Positions 1 to 24,949 of a stretch of DNA of 64,000 bases are shown one piece after another. Source of the DNA: Capitulum mitella (Eukaryota; Arthropoda; Thecostraca; Pollicipedomorpha; Pollicipedidae). The stretch spans positions 16,107,081-16,171,080 of the forward strand of contig CP099848.1 of the NCBI GenBank assembly GCA_030062745.1, in the 5' to 3' direction. The translations under genes were made by a program, and so were the position numbers. The notes under the pieces are model-generated. The model was given only the letters and a program-made list of their open reading frames with translations, was not told the origin of the DNA and did no database searches. Numbering within the stretch: position 1 is the first letter of the stretch; each line of letters starts with the position of its first letter.

Positions 1-1020
1 AAAATTTTTTTTTTTTCAATAATTTCGGCGTCGGTGTTTTAAATGCCAAACCCGGAATCTATGTGACGTAGAACAGTGCCCTCTACTTGTGTACCAAGTT
101 TCAGCTTGATATCAGGTCGGGTCACGGGGCCATGACCTAAAATGTCAGTGCGCGTACCCTATATCGTAATAGCCATAGAATGACATTTTTGAAATAGAGT
201 GAATTCAAATTATTGAAAACGTTTATAGATAATATTAAATGCACATGAGATCATTCCAAGTGGCTTCAAGGTCACTGGAGGTCATTTAAGGTCAAAGGTC
301 ACAAGTTGATCTGAAGAACGTGTGACCATAACAGTTTCTCCTTGTTCATGTCCCTGGCACCGCCTATGATAACATCATACAAACATTGTAATGCAGTTTG
401 CACTTCTTTAGCATAACATGACTAGCAGAAGCCAAAAAGTGCTTTCACCTTTTTTGTTCATGCAGTTTTTGGAAAACTAATCCTCCTATTTTTGGAAACC
501 CTGCGGACGCCTATGAATTTTCTCAAAATTTCAAATGTGCGTACCAATGGTAAAACTCCTATCCATAATCTCTCGATTCACGCCAGTTTCATCGAAATCG
601 GTCCATAAACAACGGTGTTATAAGAAGTCCAAAAATACCCCTGATTTTGACATTTTGCCCCCCCCCCGTATCCACACATTTCAAAATTTTCAAATTTCTT
701 CTAATAAAAATGTAGTTCACGTCATGGCCAATCGATTGCCGTTTGTTGCGATGAAATCGGATGTGCAGTTCTCGATATCTCAGATGGGGGCCAAATCCGC
801 CCCCCCCCCCTGCCGGGAATCGACCATATCGTCTAACCCTCCGGGAATAGCGTTAAGGCACCCTCCGATTTTGGGATTTCAAAAACGTTACAAAAAACCG
901 TGACTAGACGGAGATGACAGAGACAAATCAAGTATGGCAGAGACCAGAAGACAGGCTCTGAACCAGAACACAATCCGAACAAAATGGTTTCGTTAGTTAC
1001 TGAAAGTACCGGTATGCCTC
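1..1020. repeat. Unclassified repeat-like AT-rich DNA
   Basis: No gene is supported. The stretch contains repeated AAGGTCA-type words around 240-310 and two poly-C runs (about 659-667 and 800-809) in sequence of transposon-remnant character. The longest open frame, at 535-903, has no recognisable domain and runs through the poly-C tracts, so I do not call it. Confidence 0.35.
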
Positions 1021-1039
1021 CTTATGCACAAATGCTTGA

Positions 1040-1395
1040 AGCAGTAGCGCGGCCGAGGACGTCCCAGGGATCCCAGGACCCCTGAATTTTGTGGCACACG
1101 AAGGGACTCCCGGCATTAGCTTAAAGGGACTCCCCTGACTGAGGCAAACCTACTCCTCTGCAAAGGGTCCCCAGTCCCAGGCAAATACCCCTCTGGCAGG
1201 AAGTGGGGTGCTCCCTGACCGGGAAAAGTAAGTAAACCCTCCCCCGACATGTATGTACCTACCAAAAGGCATATGCGAGGACCGGAAAGGATGCTCCGCC
1301 GCAAAGGAGCCTCCAACCAGGAAAGATCCTCCTGCCATGGGATGGTGTCGGCGTGTCGGGAAGGGAGCCTAGTGACGTGACCTAAGCCAAGGGCC
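1040..1395 (-). repeat. Interspersed repeat, family member 1
   Basis: Its reverse complement resembles 24950-25630: the same ordered phrases occur, including a CCATGGCAGGAGGA-like word, a GGTCCTCGCATATGCC word, a ggcaggtacat word, and a terminal tract of alternating GGGGTCC/CAGGACCCC. Two copies in opposite orientation imply a dispersed repeat. Short open frames on the minus strand translate to similar peptides in both copies, because the DNA is homologous and not because a gene is present. Confidence 0.6.
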
Positions 1396-2839
1396 CTAGG
1401 GGTCTTATCATCCCAGTTTCAAAAATTCTCAATTCTCAACGAACGAAATTCTAAACCAATAACACCTAAAATACATAAAAAAGGTATTTTAAACATCCCT
1501 GTAGATAGGCGTAGATATGGATGAGAGCAAAGGGAATTTCTCGATGAGAGGAGGGCACTTGTGTCCAACTGCGGTTGCACCCACACAAGTCCTCGAAACT
1601 TGAACAGGGCAATAGTACGCCTGCCGTATTCCCCAGCTACTTGCCGTGGAACAATATAGCCACGCTATGAATGTCGCTGTAATGTCGGCACGCTGTGCCG
1701 CCGCCTTATCCTGCAACTCTACTGGATATCACCACGGCGTGGGGGTCAGCAGCTCTGCCGACATTTCGCATCACAAACCGGGCTTGGGCGTTGGTAGGTC
1801 CCGGGCTACGAATAGGTATAATAAAGGGTAATATTTTCAAGACATTCATTACATTTCTTTTGATACAGTGTGGAAACGGGATCAAACCGATGTATCGTCA
1901 AAATGTGGTAAGCTAAGCATAAAGGAATTTCGCTATAGTCATTATTTATGTGCAGTTTCTACATTGACATAATTATTCGCATTGAACAATCTATTACAGT
2001 TGTTATAAACTATTGAAGCCTGCCTACCTGTGGGTCAAGCCCAAGGACGATGTGTGGTCCTGAGCAAACCCCTGGTCAACATAATCAAATTTGGTCGTGG
2101 CGCCGTAAAACAAGTAATTTAAATAGCATTGAGCGTATAACTGATCTCTGCAGTTTTCGGAGTCTGAGATGTGGGATACACCGATGGATAAAACAGAGAC
2201 GGTTTAAAGCCTCGCGCAGTGAAGGCCAATTCATACACATGAAATCCCCATATGTTTCAGTGCTGTCAGGAACACCCAATCTAAAAAACACTAAAATATA
2301 CGTACGAAGTACCCGTAGTGTTCTAACCATGCAGGCACCCGTATTTCTCAAAGGTTCCCCTCAGTGCTGAGGCCCTTTCATTCTCTGGAGCCCACCCTCC
2401 AAAAAAAAAATCCGGGTACGCGACTGAGTTGAAAGGCCTTCACCAATGTTCAAGATACCTTTCTGAAGCCTTATTTTTTTGTCAAAGTATTTGCGCTGTG
2501 TCTAAATGACAGGAAATTGGGTTAAAAAAAACGCGGTTAACACTAAGGTTTCGACGGCGCGTTTCGCATTCTCGACGCTCCAGACTAAACCACGTCTATC
2601 AAATGAAGCGATAACTTTTGCGCTGGTCTGGTTAATGTGTGGAGCATGTGGTAAATTAATGAGACGTCATTATGAACTAAAAGTACTCAACCGGAGGACA
2701 GTGGGGAGTCCAGTGATTCTTTGATCATCATTACCGTAATTTCGACACAGGTTTCTTGTCATGTCTGGTCTGGACCTAAAACAAATAAGAATTTATGAAC
2801 ACCCTAGGTTTCATCGAATGGCGTGGCTGGGTCCGCAAA
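1396..2839. other. No supported gene
   Basis: I see no exon with good splice sites and no recognisable protein motif. Short open frames overlap on both strands. Nothing else is identified. Confidence 0.4.
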
Positions 2840-3262
2840 CGGTTTACTTCCCCCATCCAGAAATAGCTTCCGCTGCCCCTGGCTGGGACCGCAGCCGGCG
2901 GTAAGCTTGATCCGTTAGCCTTCATGGCGGCCCCGCGTGCCGGGCGGCCGCTTGTTGGCTGACCTTGTCCGGCCGCGGGCAGCCGCTGGCACCGGAGCCA
3001 GCCACCGCCGGGGGCACCGCCGAGCAAAGGTCACAGCAGAGCCCGCGCGCCGTCGCCAGCCGACGACACGACGCTGCTCGCTGCCAGCCGCGTCACGTGG
3101 TACGACCAGGTGACGCAGAAAGATGTAAAAATAAGGGTGTCGGCGGCCGACGCCGAGCCGCAGTTGACCTCAACCTGCCGACGTCGGTCTGCCGTCGGGC
3201 TAGCGAGCAGGGCAGGTCGTGAGTTCGTGCCGTGACCTGACGTGGTGAACTGACGCAATGGG
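2840..3262. other. GC/CpG-rich island
   Basis: This segment is rich in CpG (many GCCG, CGGC and CGCCG words), unlike the DNA on both sides. Such islands often mark promoters or first exons. No start codon in good context followed by a donor could be fixed. It might be a 5' exon or promoter for the + strand kinase gene that starts at or before 9.1 kb, but that is only a guess. Confidence 0.3.
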
Positions 3263-3532
3263 GCTTTAGTCGCGCGAAGACCGGTGGCGCCTCCGACTAA
3301 GCCGAGTGAGTACGCCCGGTGTGTTCATGGTACGCTATTGTGTCGATTCGCGCTTGAAGTCTTGTGGTCAGGTGGCGATACGGGGGACCAATGTCAAACT
3401 TTCGAGGCTCACGGTCATAAACAAATCTACTTGGCCCCGACTGAGGGTCGGTTGTTGGTTTTTGGCGATGAGTTGGGGATGGGGTAAACTCAGGAGTCGT
3501 AAAAAGGGAAGCGATGTCCAAATTGTAACCAG

Positions 3533-3690
3533 AGGCGCAGCCAGGATTTCCTTTGGGGGGGGGGCAGAGCTTACTGTGAACTGATGTCATATGGAAACCG
3601 CCTGCTGAGAAGACAGTATGCAATGGTTTTCAAAAAAATGCGGGCCTAAGAGGGGGAGAGGGCCCGGGCCCAGTCCCCTTGGGCTGCGCC
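3533..3690. repeat. Short inverted-terminus repeat (GGCGCAGCC type)
   Basis: It begins GGCGCAGCCAGGATTTCCTT followed by a poly-G run and ends with the inverted word GGGCTGCGCC. The same end, in the form GGGCGTAGCCAGGATTTCCT, starts the element at 45932-46135. Short non-coding elements with these ends are common in animal genomes and look like non-autonomous DNA transposons. Confidence 0.5.
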
Positions 3691-6600
3691 GGTGATTATA
3701 ACGCATTCAAACATTCTAAGTTATCTCTGTGCATTGCTGGCCCCTAAAACGTGACTGAAAGCCAGATTGATGTTCGCAAATGTTCGTTTTTTTAACGTGA
3801 ACGTTTCGTGGGCATGCCTTTCTGGATCTGACAGTGATGATGTTTAGCCTGGCCCTTATGACATCATCAGGTTCATGCAAACACATTTTTTTTTATCGTT
3901 ATTCGTTCAATATTGCGAACAATGTAAACTGTCTGTTGGTGTTACAGCCATGATCCAGTGGATTGTTGCCTACGCTGCGATTTGACATCGATCCAAATAT
4001 CAGCTAGATCGTCAGGTATGGTCCCGATGGATCTAGGGCCCCTTCCTTAAGGCATCTGGGTGTTTCTCGGTTGACGTCAAATATCAGCCGAACCCCTGTC
4101 AGGTTGCTATTTAGCATGGCATAGACCAATGTTATTTCTGTAGTATACTTTGGCTCTTCTGAGAGCTGTCAGCATAATTCCGGTCTTCTGTCCGAAAGTC
4201 TGGTGAGAAAACCGGGTACCGGCAATTTCTTTGCCAAAATACCCAAATGCAAGGAAGGGTCCCGTTGCAGCCCACCCTCTTTCCTACCACGCTGTCGGCG
4301 TGGATTCAGAATTTTACAAAATGCCGGTCCGGTTGGTGTCATGGTAGGCTGTAACCACCCTCTCGACCGTCGTTTAGTTGACTGGTGAGTAAGCATTGGC
4401 ATCGGAAACGGGCGCGGTCGCCCCATCCTGACTCTGAATTCGTGCCGGGCCGAAACGGTATCGGACTCGCGCTTCAAAAGGAAACTCACTTTAGTCACCA
4501 CCCAGAAGCATATCTGCTGCATTCAGTGGTGTCGTCACGGTTTCTTCTCTGCAACAGAACTCCAGACCAGGACATACCTATTGCACCCGGTTTCGGCTCC
4601 AAGCGAGCCCGGTCGGCCGTGTTCCACCGGCAGCTCGATGAGGCGCCGGCTGGGGATACCCGACACTAGCGCTCGGCGCCGACAGACTAATTACGCTGGC
4701 TTCCTGCCCGAGTTGTCGTAAGACACCGCGTGCCGGCACATGCTTCATTTTAACCTCTAATCGGCTGCCAGATGCGGTTCGGCTGGCTGGCGGTGTCAGG
4801 TTGTAACAACTGCACGAGGTCTGGCGTCTCGCGGGAGGCACTCGGCGCAGTAAACGGACAAGAATTTCTTAGCATGTGTGATTGCTCTTGCAAGCTGGAT
4901 GGTCAGATGAGTGTATAAAACCCGAGGCCCTGAAGGATGGGAAATCATTTCACTGGGCTATAAGGTCGGTTATGGTTTTGCTTGTTTATTACTCTGCATA
5001 TTAGTCACTCGACATTGATCGAACATTTTTATGGCGCTTCGGCTTATGCTTTTATTAATCACAAGGATACTGGTTATACCGCATCGGCAATCCACAGAAT
5101 AAAGTTATGGGTCTTCCCTAGGCTTATCCCCTGGAGGGCAACAAACATACGAAGAAATAAACATGCGGCAAATTTTGAAACAATTACTCTGTTTATGTCG
5201 TGTCTCGTTGTACATTTTCGTAGTCTGTAAAAATATGCACCATACTTTTGTTCGTTGATATTTTAAGATTACACATAGTCTTCATGCCTTTACATTACGT
5301 TTAGCCATCTCTCTGAAGTGTTCACTTGGCATGATATAAGTTCATGCAAGTATTCCTCCTTTTGCCTGAGCAGATGAAGTCCTCCGACGGCCCGGGCACA
5401 CTTGTCACTGCATTGGGAGGAATCTGTTGCATGCCACACGTGGTTCGAGCAATGCGCTGGCCCAGTCCTTCCGGCGTGAGTTGTCCTTCATGACATTGAT
5501 CTGCGCCGAAATAACCCGCTCATTTCATTTGGCTTGGTAACAGTCTGTTGACTGTCACCACGGGGATAGGCGTGGAGCATCCCCCATGCCCGCAAAATCC
5601 GGGCAAAGCCAGCTGAATCCGACGCGCTACACACACGCCGGCTCACCGGCCAGAGCCGGCCGGTAACGGACAAGACACGTGCGGTGGTCGTGACAGCGGT
5701 CTGTTGGCCGACCGATCCCCGCTGCCGACAGCGCCGGCCCGAGCAAACGTACCATCAGCCATCGCCGGGCTGCCCCGTCGCAGAAGATTCGTCGATGCTT
5801 GGTTAACAGCGACTTTTCGGTAGTATATGTTTAGGTGCGCAGCTGGTGAGAGTCATTCTCGAAGATGTACGCGTTTTTTATTTTTATTTTTCTATGCTTT
5901 TCTGGAAGTAGTTTCGTAAGGCCTTGGACCGTGGAAGAAGATATCGGGGTTTGGAATGAGCAACGAATGTTGCCGGATACGATGCAAACCCCATAGACGG
6001 AAATGGATCTCCATTCCTGGCTTCCACAAACCCTATGAACACCCGAATTCTCGTAACGTCGAGTAATGTTCTTGGAGACTCGAGGAGCAGAACAGGAATA
6101 GACGGAGAGACTACATCCTCCCCAGATCCTTGCCTGTTACACATTACACATGAAGGAAAAAAGGTTTTATGGGACTGTGTACCACTCTTGTCGAAATGAG
6201 AAGGTCAAGGTTTTGGAAAGTCTCCTTTCTGTCACTTGTTGTAGTGATATGAAGAAGTTACAGGTCTAACTACATACTGCGTAACACTGCCAGTATTGCC
6301 TGAGTTGCGTTTTTAGCGTGTAATTGTGTGAATTGGCACCATTGCTGAATTGGTCACGCAAACAAGGCTAAAAATGGAACAAGAATGTGTACAAGAAGAG
6401 TAAACGATTTAATATCAACGCATAACATTTGTTAGGATAACGCCAATTTCGATGATCTAAATCGTTTTTTTCCACAAAGTAGATAGGAGACACAGTTCAT
6501 TGGGGATTGTACGGTTGTCGAAATTGGTGCGCAGCGCTTCGGTGTCACTCTTCCTGGAACACAAGGCATTGAGTGAAACGTCTCATCACCTCCGATGAAA

Positions 6601-7600
6601 ACCAAACACTCATATGATCACTAGGTTTGGTCCGGTTTATCAGTAAAATCGGCTGTGTGCTGTCTCTTGAAAGCTGACGTGAAAGAATAGAAATGTTTCT
6701 AGTAAATGTCCGTTGAACTCAAGTGCACACAAAACCATTCATGAAAGCATGATGGCCAATCCTTTCATTAAGAGCTAACGAAAACATGGGCATGCCAGCT
6801 TACCAGTTTCTTCACTTTCGAAGATGGACTACCACATTTGATATTCTATGCTTTTCATGCGTTGGATGTGCTTATGAGATGACTGAAAATCGACACCTGA
6901 ATCAAACGAAACGTGCATTATCAGTTAGGGCACCTTTGACAATGGCAGTGCTTCATGTAACCACGGTTTCCCTGCTTTATAAACCCTTCATTTTCATTCC
7001 ATTCCTTTTATTACACATGTGCATCCTCATAGAACCGGGCTGGTGCACACACGGCCACATAACGTGACGAAAAAAATAAACAAACAGCTAAGCAGATGGA
7101 GGTGGTGTGTGGAGTCAGGACAGGCCTAGGGATAGAGCATAGGGGTAAGACATTAAGTGCCGAGACGAGCACTGCTTTCGGTAAGGCGCTAGTCTCAGAC
7201 GTGGGACATCTGCTGTAAGGAAAGTAAGAATGAGGAAGAGACAAAAGGTCTCGTCATCAATGTGCGAAAAATCTTAACACGCACACTGGGATGGGGCTCC
7301 TTCGTCTTGCCCTTTTGCCTCCCCCCCACTTGTTTATCTTGAAAATTTCGAGAACAGATCAAAGCTGGTAGCTGCTACTTTCTGACATTTATGGGCATTG
7401 AATAACTCGTCGATTGCCGCAAAGAAATCAAAAATTGGCCGGAAATTTTTGAAGTTTCAAGCATTTGAAGTCAAACAAATGTAACGAAAGTAACGGTTGT
7501 CGCTGACAAACGGGAACTTTCCAAAAGGACAAGCGTTCTGCGTAAGATTACCGTCTGAACATAATCACCGGACGAATCATTCGGGCATAACTGATGATGT
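3691..7600. other. No supported gene
   Basis: Mixed-composition sequence. Open frames are short (below about 120 codons), lack family motifs and occur on both strands. Repeat scraps are likely, but none is placed. Confidence 0.35.
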
Positions 7601-7621
7601 AACAAGACCAAAGCAAGGGTC

Positions 7622-7760
7622 AGTAATGTTCAAGCTCATCAAAGGTCAAGGTCAACCAGCTTGTGATCTGATCCAGATTTGCTTCGCAACATGTCGGTCT
7701 TTATGAAATAAACATTCAAAGGCCCTAATAAATACACGTTTGCGCACATTAATACACACA

Positions 7761-7824
<64 letters not shown>

Positions 7825-7962
7825 GATCAGTACAGGTCAAGGTCATCAAAGGTCAAGGTTAACTATTTTGTGACGTTGCTTTGTTACATAACGATTTGTA
7901 TGAAATGTGCATTCAAAGACAGTAATAAAAACACGTTTGGCACATTGATACACATATATGGA
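7622..7962. repeat. Duplicated unit flanking a (TA)n microsatellite
   Basis: The phrase ATCAAAGGTCAAGGT followed by a tgtgac/tgtgat word and then ATGAAAT...ATTCAAAG...AAACACGTTT occurs once before and once after the (TA) run at about 7763-7821. This is a tandem duplication of roughly 200 bp with the microsatellite at the junction of the copies. Confidence 0.7.
7763..7821. repeat. (TA)n microsatellite
   Basis: Pure alternating TA for about 59 bases. Confidence 0.9.
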
Positions 7963-8820
7963 TATATATGCATATATAATTTTAACGTTTTACAACAATC
8001 AAATCGTTTAATTAGGTTCACCATAACGAAATAGGTTTGGCGCGAACAGTTGACATTAAACTTACTTTGGGTTAAAAACTTTACCCAAGGTCAGTGACGT
8101 CGCTTGACTTGTTTTGCGGATGTCAGCGAACGCTGGAAGTGGTTAAATGCGTCGATGTTCGCTATCTTCGCTGAAAATACGCCATATGTAGCGTTTAGCG
8201 CCCTTACTTACACTCAAGCTACACCAGTATTCTGTGATGCTCAAAATCTGATGTGCAAAAAAATTTAAAAATAACTCCATAGACCTGGCCTGACCTCAAC
8301 CCGAAATCCTCAGTCAAGACGCCAAATGAATGGAAATCGTCTTATTCCACGTTTTAACGCCCAAGCACGCACCCTTTTCCCGTTTCGTTCGAAAAGTCGT
8401 CCGTAATGGCCTGTACGGGCCGAGAAAGTGTCCAAAGTTGACCTTTTCGGCCCCATTTTACCTTGAAAGTATTTACGTAGGATCATGGAAATTGCACACT
8501 GTGTAATTTTTTATAGCCCTACCTTACCCGTAAAATTCCATGTCTCTAGCTCTTTCCGTTTCCAAGATCGGAGGGGCGCACTTTTGTGCTCCCTTTCCAG
8601 TGGGCGTTAGCGCAAAACCCTATTTTACCGCGCGTGTTAACACTAATGTGGCCCATTGGGATAATTCTCTGAAACAAGGCTTTACGGACTACGTTTTTGT
8701 ATTTCATAGCCCATTGCAGCCTGGGCGAGACGTTTACATTTTCCCGCGCGGTGCTAGTTAATGTGCGTTATGTAGCTACTCAGAACATGCATCGATTTAG
8801 AGCAGTTAGTGACGCCCATG
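7963..8820. other. No supported gene
   Basis: No recognisable coding signal. Phrases such as GGGGCGCACTTTTGTG are reminiscent of old repeats, but no second copy was found in the window. Confidence 0.3.
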
Positions 8821-8823
8821 ACC

Positions 8824-9085
8824 TGCGATTCTTCGTTCACAGTAGTCTGGTAGTAGTTTCACAATAGTCCATGAGCTGCGATTCTTTGCTCACAGTAGTC
8901 GAACTCCGGTATATGTCGTCCCCGCCAGTGGTAACTGTTAATGTCTTCGCGTCTCCTGATCTCCCCCGTTCCGCTCCAGCCCGGTGGCGGCGGTCCTCAG
9001 CTTCAGTTGGGTGGGGGCGGTCCTCCGTCCCAGCCCGGTGGAGGCGGTGGTCCCCGCTCCATTGCAGCCCGCTGATGGCGAGCCT
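8824..9085 (+). repeat. Short tandem duplications upstream of the PKC exon
   Basis: Two near-identical copies of GCGATTCTTCGTTCACAG occur 54 bp apart (about 8824 and 8878). After them come three related GC-rich copies of a CAGCCCGGTGGAGGCGGT-type unit between about 8975 and 9060. Several contain AG preceded by pyrimidines, so they resemble degraded acceptor regions just before the true-looking acceptor at 9109-9110. Confidence 0.6.
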
Positions 9086-9114
9086 CGTCTGACCCCTTCC
9101 CCATTTGCAGCAGG

Positions 9115-20578
<11,464 letters not shown>

Positions 20579-22370
20579 TCGGGCCCATCCTGCGTAGCTC
20601 GCAGGGTCGCAGGGTCGGCCAGACGGTCGCGCTGCGGTCGCCAGGGAGCCGGTCGTGGCGACATTCCATGTCAGCGTGTCGTGCTGCACGCAGAGGTTGT
20701 TGTGCGATTGTGTGCTGAGCTGCTTGCTGGAAAGATGGAAGAGATTTGGAAGCATAGCAGTGAAAATGCGGTGCAAGTCAGTGACGCACATGTAAAGATG
20801 TATGGGTTTAAAAACCTTTTGAAGAGGCCTAATTACGGACTTTTTTGATGCTATAGTTTCAAACAGAATGTCTCCGCGCCCTCTGGTATACATGGAAAGT
20901 CAGGTATACTTGAGTGTGGAGATGTTCGCAGCCATCAAGATGTGTGTGTGTGGAACACCTTTTCAGGTAAAATGAATTGATTGCACTGTTCAAGAGGCTG
21001 GACCCATGTGACGCCATCACCCAATGATCATCCGTGTTCACTATGAACATGGTCGCTACGGTCCCTGACTGGCCATGCGCTCTTCCTGTCACGTGTTCAA
21101 AAGACTCTGCTGGTCAGCGTGAGCGAGAATCCTGTGATGCCGCTGGCTGACGAGATGCTGTAGGGCCCGCCGAACCCGCTGGAGCGGGTTTATTGTGCCC
21201 TGTCACGTAACGTGCGCGGCGCACCGATCGTTAGAAGTGGTCACGATACATCTCGACTGTGTGGGTAAACAGGCCGCTCGTGTCGTGAACGGCGCGCGGC
21301 CGCCGCGTCTGTGGACGAGACCTGCATGCGACCACATCCGCTGAAGCGTGAGCTGTCCCCTCCCCGACGTCACTTCGCGGGGGCGAGTGTGTGCGAGCGG
21401 ATGGGCGGCTGCATGCGGTCAGTGCCGATTCTGTGTTGCCAATGCCCGCATTGCCCAACGCCTCCTGCCCTGAAACGAATGTACGGGAGCTGCTACGTGC
21501 GCAAACAGGACCGAAGTCGGAAAAATATTGTGGATCTGGCTGCATCTTTACCCAGTGCTTCTGGAAACCGTTGTATGCTGTCATGGTGGTGGTCAACGCC
21601 GCATTCACTGGTTGGCAGTGCAGTTCATGGAAAGGTGCACTAATTCGAAATAACCGAAATACAACGCCTAGCTGCCTTGCAAAGCTGTGTCGATGACGTG
21701 ATAGTGGACTTGGTACACTTTTGTGGTTAGAGGTGGTCCCATCTGTGATAAATGTACGCTGCTAATTGATGTTGGTTTGTACGGAGAAAGGAAATGATGA
21801 CTACGTTCATAAGATAAAGTATCACACGGCAAAAATACCCGGACAGAGCAAAAAACTGACAAGAAATTATGGGGAACATTTAGAGGAGCATGCCGGTATC
21901 AATGGATATTTTTCCACATCGAGGCAGATAGCAGTACCATCACGAGAAAATAATATTAAGCCCCAGAGGCATATAATGAGTGGAACAACTAAAATCCCAT
22001 GGCCAGACAAGACCCCATTATTTAACCCTTTAACTTTTGACCAACAAAATACCAATGCTGCGGATGTAAGATTGTGTAAGAACATGGCACCACACCAGGG
22101 AAGTTCTAAATGGGGTAAAATGAAATGATCCTCTGTAAATGGCCGTTACCCACTCCGGATACTTAAACGGATGATCAAAAGGACATAAAAGCCACCAAAA
22201 GGATATAATATTGTTCAAAATGGGTAACTCGTAACCAAAAAGGTCAGTAGGCTCACTAGGGTGCCAAATCAGAATGAGCAGTTCACATATAACATGTAAC
22301 ATACCTATGGGTACCGGTAAAAAATCACCTTGTCCTTTTTGCTTTATTAATAACGCGCATAAGGAAAAAA
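20579..22370. other. 3' flank of PKC gene, no second gene seen
   Basis: The first part is presumably 3' UTR. I found no clear AATAAA close to the stop. Open frames around 21.2-22.1 kb lack motifs and splice support. Confidence 0.35.
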
Positions 22371-22840
22371 ACACCAGTAGGGAAGCCAGGGATTTTTTCG
22401 GAAGGGGGAGTCCTAGAGAAGAGGGCCCCCAACGCTGAGGGGGCCCCATGAACACCACCGAGGCCCTATGGCTAGGGGTGTCGTTTTGTGTAAATGATAT
22501 GGGGGGGGGGGCATATCGAGGGGGCTCACAACCTAAACTCCCCCCAATGTGAGTTTTTCAACGGATTTAGGGCACTTTGTTTTGACTGACGGCAATTGTT
22601 CTGAGAAACGATTAATAGAAGAATTTGGTTTGCTTTCATATACGTAGATATAGATATACACGTACGTATATATTTACACACATACATACTCGCATGGATG
22701 TCGTTTTGTAGAAATGATGGGGGGGGGGGCAAAAGTGAAGGAGCCCTAACTCGAAATTAGGTGCCCCTACAACCCACCTTAACGGCGGATTGTTCCATAA
22801 GGCGTAAGGAGCCCTTTCTCGCATTTATCCAAGGTGTCAT
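22370..22840. repeat. Poly-G containing repeat scraps
   Basis: Two related blocks each hold a long G run followed by GGCA (near 22501 and 22718), then a GGGGGCTC or GGAGCCC word and a CCCC-rich tail. The repeated layout suggests two copies of one short element. Confidence 0.4.
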
Positions 22841-24440
22841 TAGAGTTTTTGTGGTGCCATTAAGGAGAGGGCCTCTGATGTTTCCGGAAAATCCCTAAAA
22901 CATTAAGGAAAAAGTTTTAAGCCACACTAGGGCATTGTTAAGAGTTACTCTGAAAATACGATGATCAAGACCCACTCAGAGAGCTGAGGGCCCACAGAAA
23001 CTACCATGGGCCCTCGGGACAAATTCAAGACGGGGCCCTCCCCGTGGCCTTAGGGGCCCTCCTTGAATTCATCTTGTGATACCCTAAAGCTTTCTGAGAG
23101 GGCCTTTGGTATCTTTCGAGGGCCCACAAACGTTTCCTTGTCCGGCTTAAAACTACGTTCCTGAATGTAGAATACGAACCTGAATGAATAGATGAATAAA
23201 TAAATGAATATGAACCTGAATACCGAAGCCCCTCTGAAAGGTTTAAGGGGTCCGCAGACATTTCAGTGGGACCTCTAGATGTATTCAAGTAGACCTCCGA
23301 AAGTGTCTCTCCTTGGATTTATGCAAAGTATTCATTAGAGTTTTTGTGGGGCCCTTAACGTATTAAGAATGCCCTTGATATTTTCAGAGGGCCCCTGAAA
23401 GATTTACTCGTCCAGTTTTCCTTTTCCAGAATATATGAGGCGCCTCTGCTAAATATCAAGCGCGTTTCAAATAAATCTAAGGGGGTGGACCCTCGAATGC
23501 CACGGAGGTGCTTTCCTTCTTTAAGGATCCATCGAGTATGTGTGGAATTCCAAGCCTTTTGAGAAACCCCTTAATGTTTTCGGAGGGCGCCTCATACATT
23601 TCCTCATCCGGTTAAAAACCCCTATCACGAATGTTTCAGAGACCTTCCAAAACACCAGTGGGCCTGTCAAATGTTTGAGGGTCGCACAAAAAATTCAATG
23701 AGCCCTCGAGAGGAATTCAGTGAGGGCTCCTCAGCTCTTTGAGGACCCCTCCTTAGATTCATCTAAAGAGCCCTTGGAGTTTTTCTGTGGGGCCATCGAT
23801 CTTTTCAGAGAGTGCTTGATATCTTCAAAGGGGCCTCAAGCATTTCCTCGTTCGGTGTATCCTTTCCTGAACGTCTGAGATGCCATCTGAAAATGGCAAG
23901 GGTCTACATGAATTCAAGGACTTCTTTCCAAGGAATCTGAAGAAATTTGATATCAGTTTCGACATGCCCTTTGATATTTCCACAGGGCCTCTCAAGCAAA
24001 GCCTTGTTTGGTTCAAAACTTCTTTTCTGAATGTTCGGAACCTCTCAAAAATTTGAGGACGTCCTCAGAATTCAATGAGTCCTCGAAATGAACTCAAGGA
24101 GGAACTCTCAGGCCCAGGAGAGGGTTCCTTCAGTTCATCCAAAGGGTCTAGGGTTTTTTTGACCCCTCGAACTTTTGAGAGAGCCCTTGGTATCTTCAGA
24201 GGGCCTATCAAACATTTTCTCTGGGCCTCTCAACCATTTCTTCGTTGATTAAAAAATCTTCCTCTGATTGTTTGAGGGCGTCTTAAAGAATGTTTGAGGA
24301 GAGCCCCTAAGACCGGAGGAGAGTCCACTGGAAACCTCTAGGGATCCCCTCGAATTCGTCTAGAGGGTCCACTGAAGTATGCTGCGGGGCCCTGAAACTT
24401 TTGAAGGTGCCTTCACTGTTTTTAGAACCCTTAAACTTTC
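22840..24440 (+). repeat. Degenerate long-period tandem repeat
   Basis: One phrase order recurs about six times, at roughly 23100, 23370, 23565, 23815, 23965 and 24180: (GAGAG)-GCCCTTGGTATCTTC-(AGAGGGCC), then a CATTTCCTCGTTCGGTT word, AAAA, TTCCTGAATGTTTGAGG and a GAATTCA word. Copies are diverged with many indels and spaced about 150-270 bp. No coding frame is conserved, so this looks like an old satellite. Confidence 0.6.
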
Positions 24441-24949
24441 AAGAGAGGATTTTATTCATCAGACGAGGGAATCGTTCTGCAGCTTGAATCTGCATACTGA
24501 CTAGTGCCGCCGTTTGAATAAGTTGCAAAAGGCTTCATCAGACTGAAATGTCATTTCAACCAAGGGCCTCAGCATAGCATCGTGAGCCCCACTTCAACAA
24601 TGAGGGGGCTGAAATCACCATGGGAGGGGACTGAAATCAACTTTGAGGGGCGCGCGCCCCCTCAAAATAATACAAAAAGAAGTCCCTGCCCATGGCTAAA
24701 GCACTAGAGGTACTCTGTAAGAATTTCCTTTATTTCCCATGATAACCAATATTTCTATTGAGAAAGCTGGATTAAAGCCTGGATTACCCATATTCACTGG
24801 TCTGGCCACTGGGGCCCCATCAACGGTAGAGCTCCCACGTTTTCTGGATGTGAATGGTCAGGCATCCTACCAGGCGCCACCCTTCCTACATTTCCATTGG
24901 AGTGATCTGATGATCACCTAATTACGCCACTACCATGCTCGGCACTGGC
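24440..24949. other. No supported gene
   Basis: GGGGCGCGCGCCCC near 24650 is a perfect 14-bp palindrome. Nothing else is identified. Confidence 0.35.
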
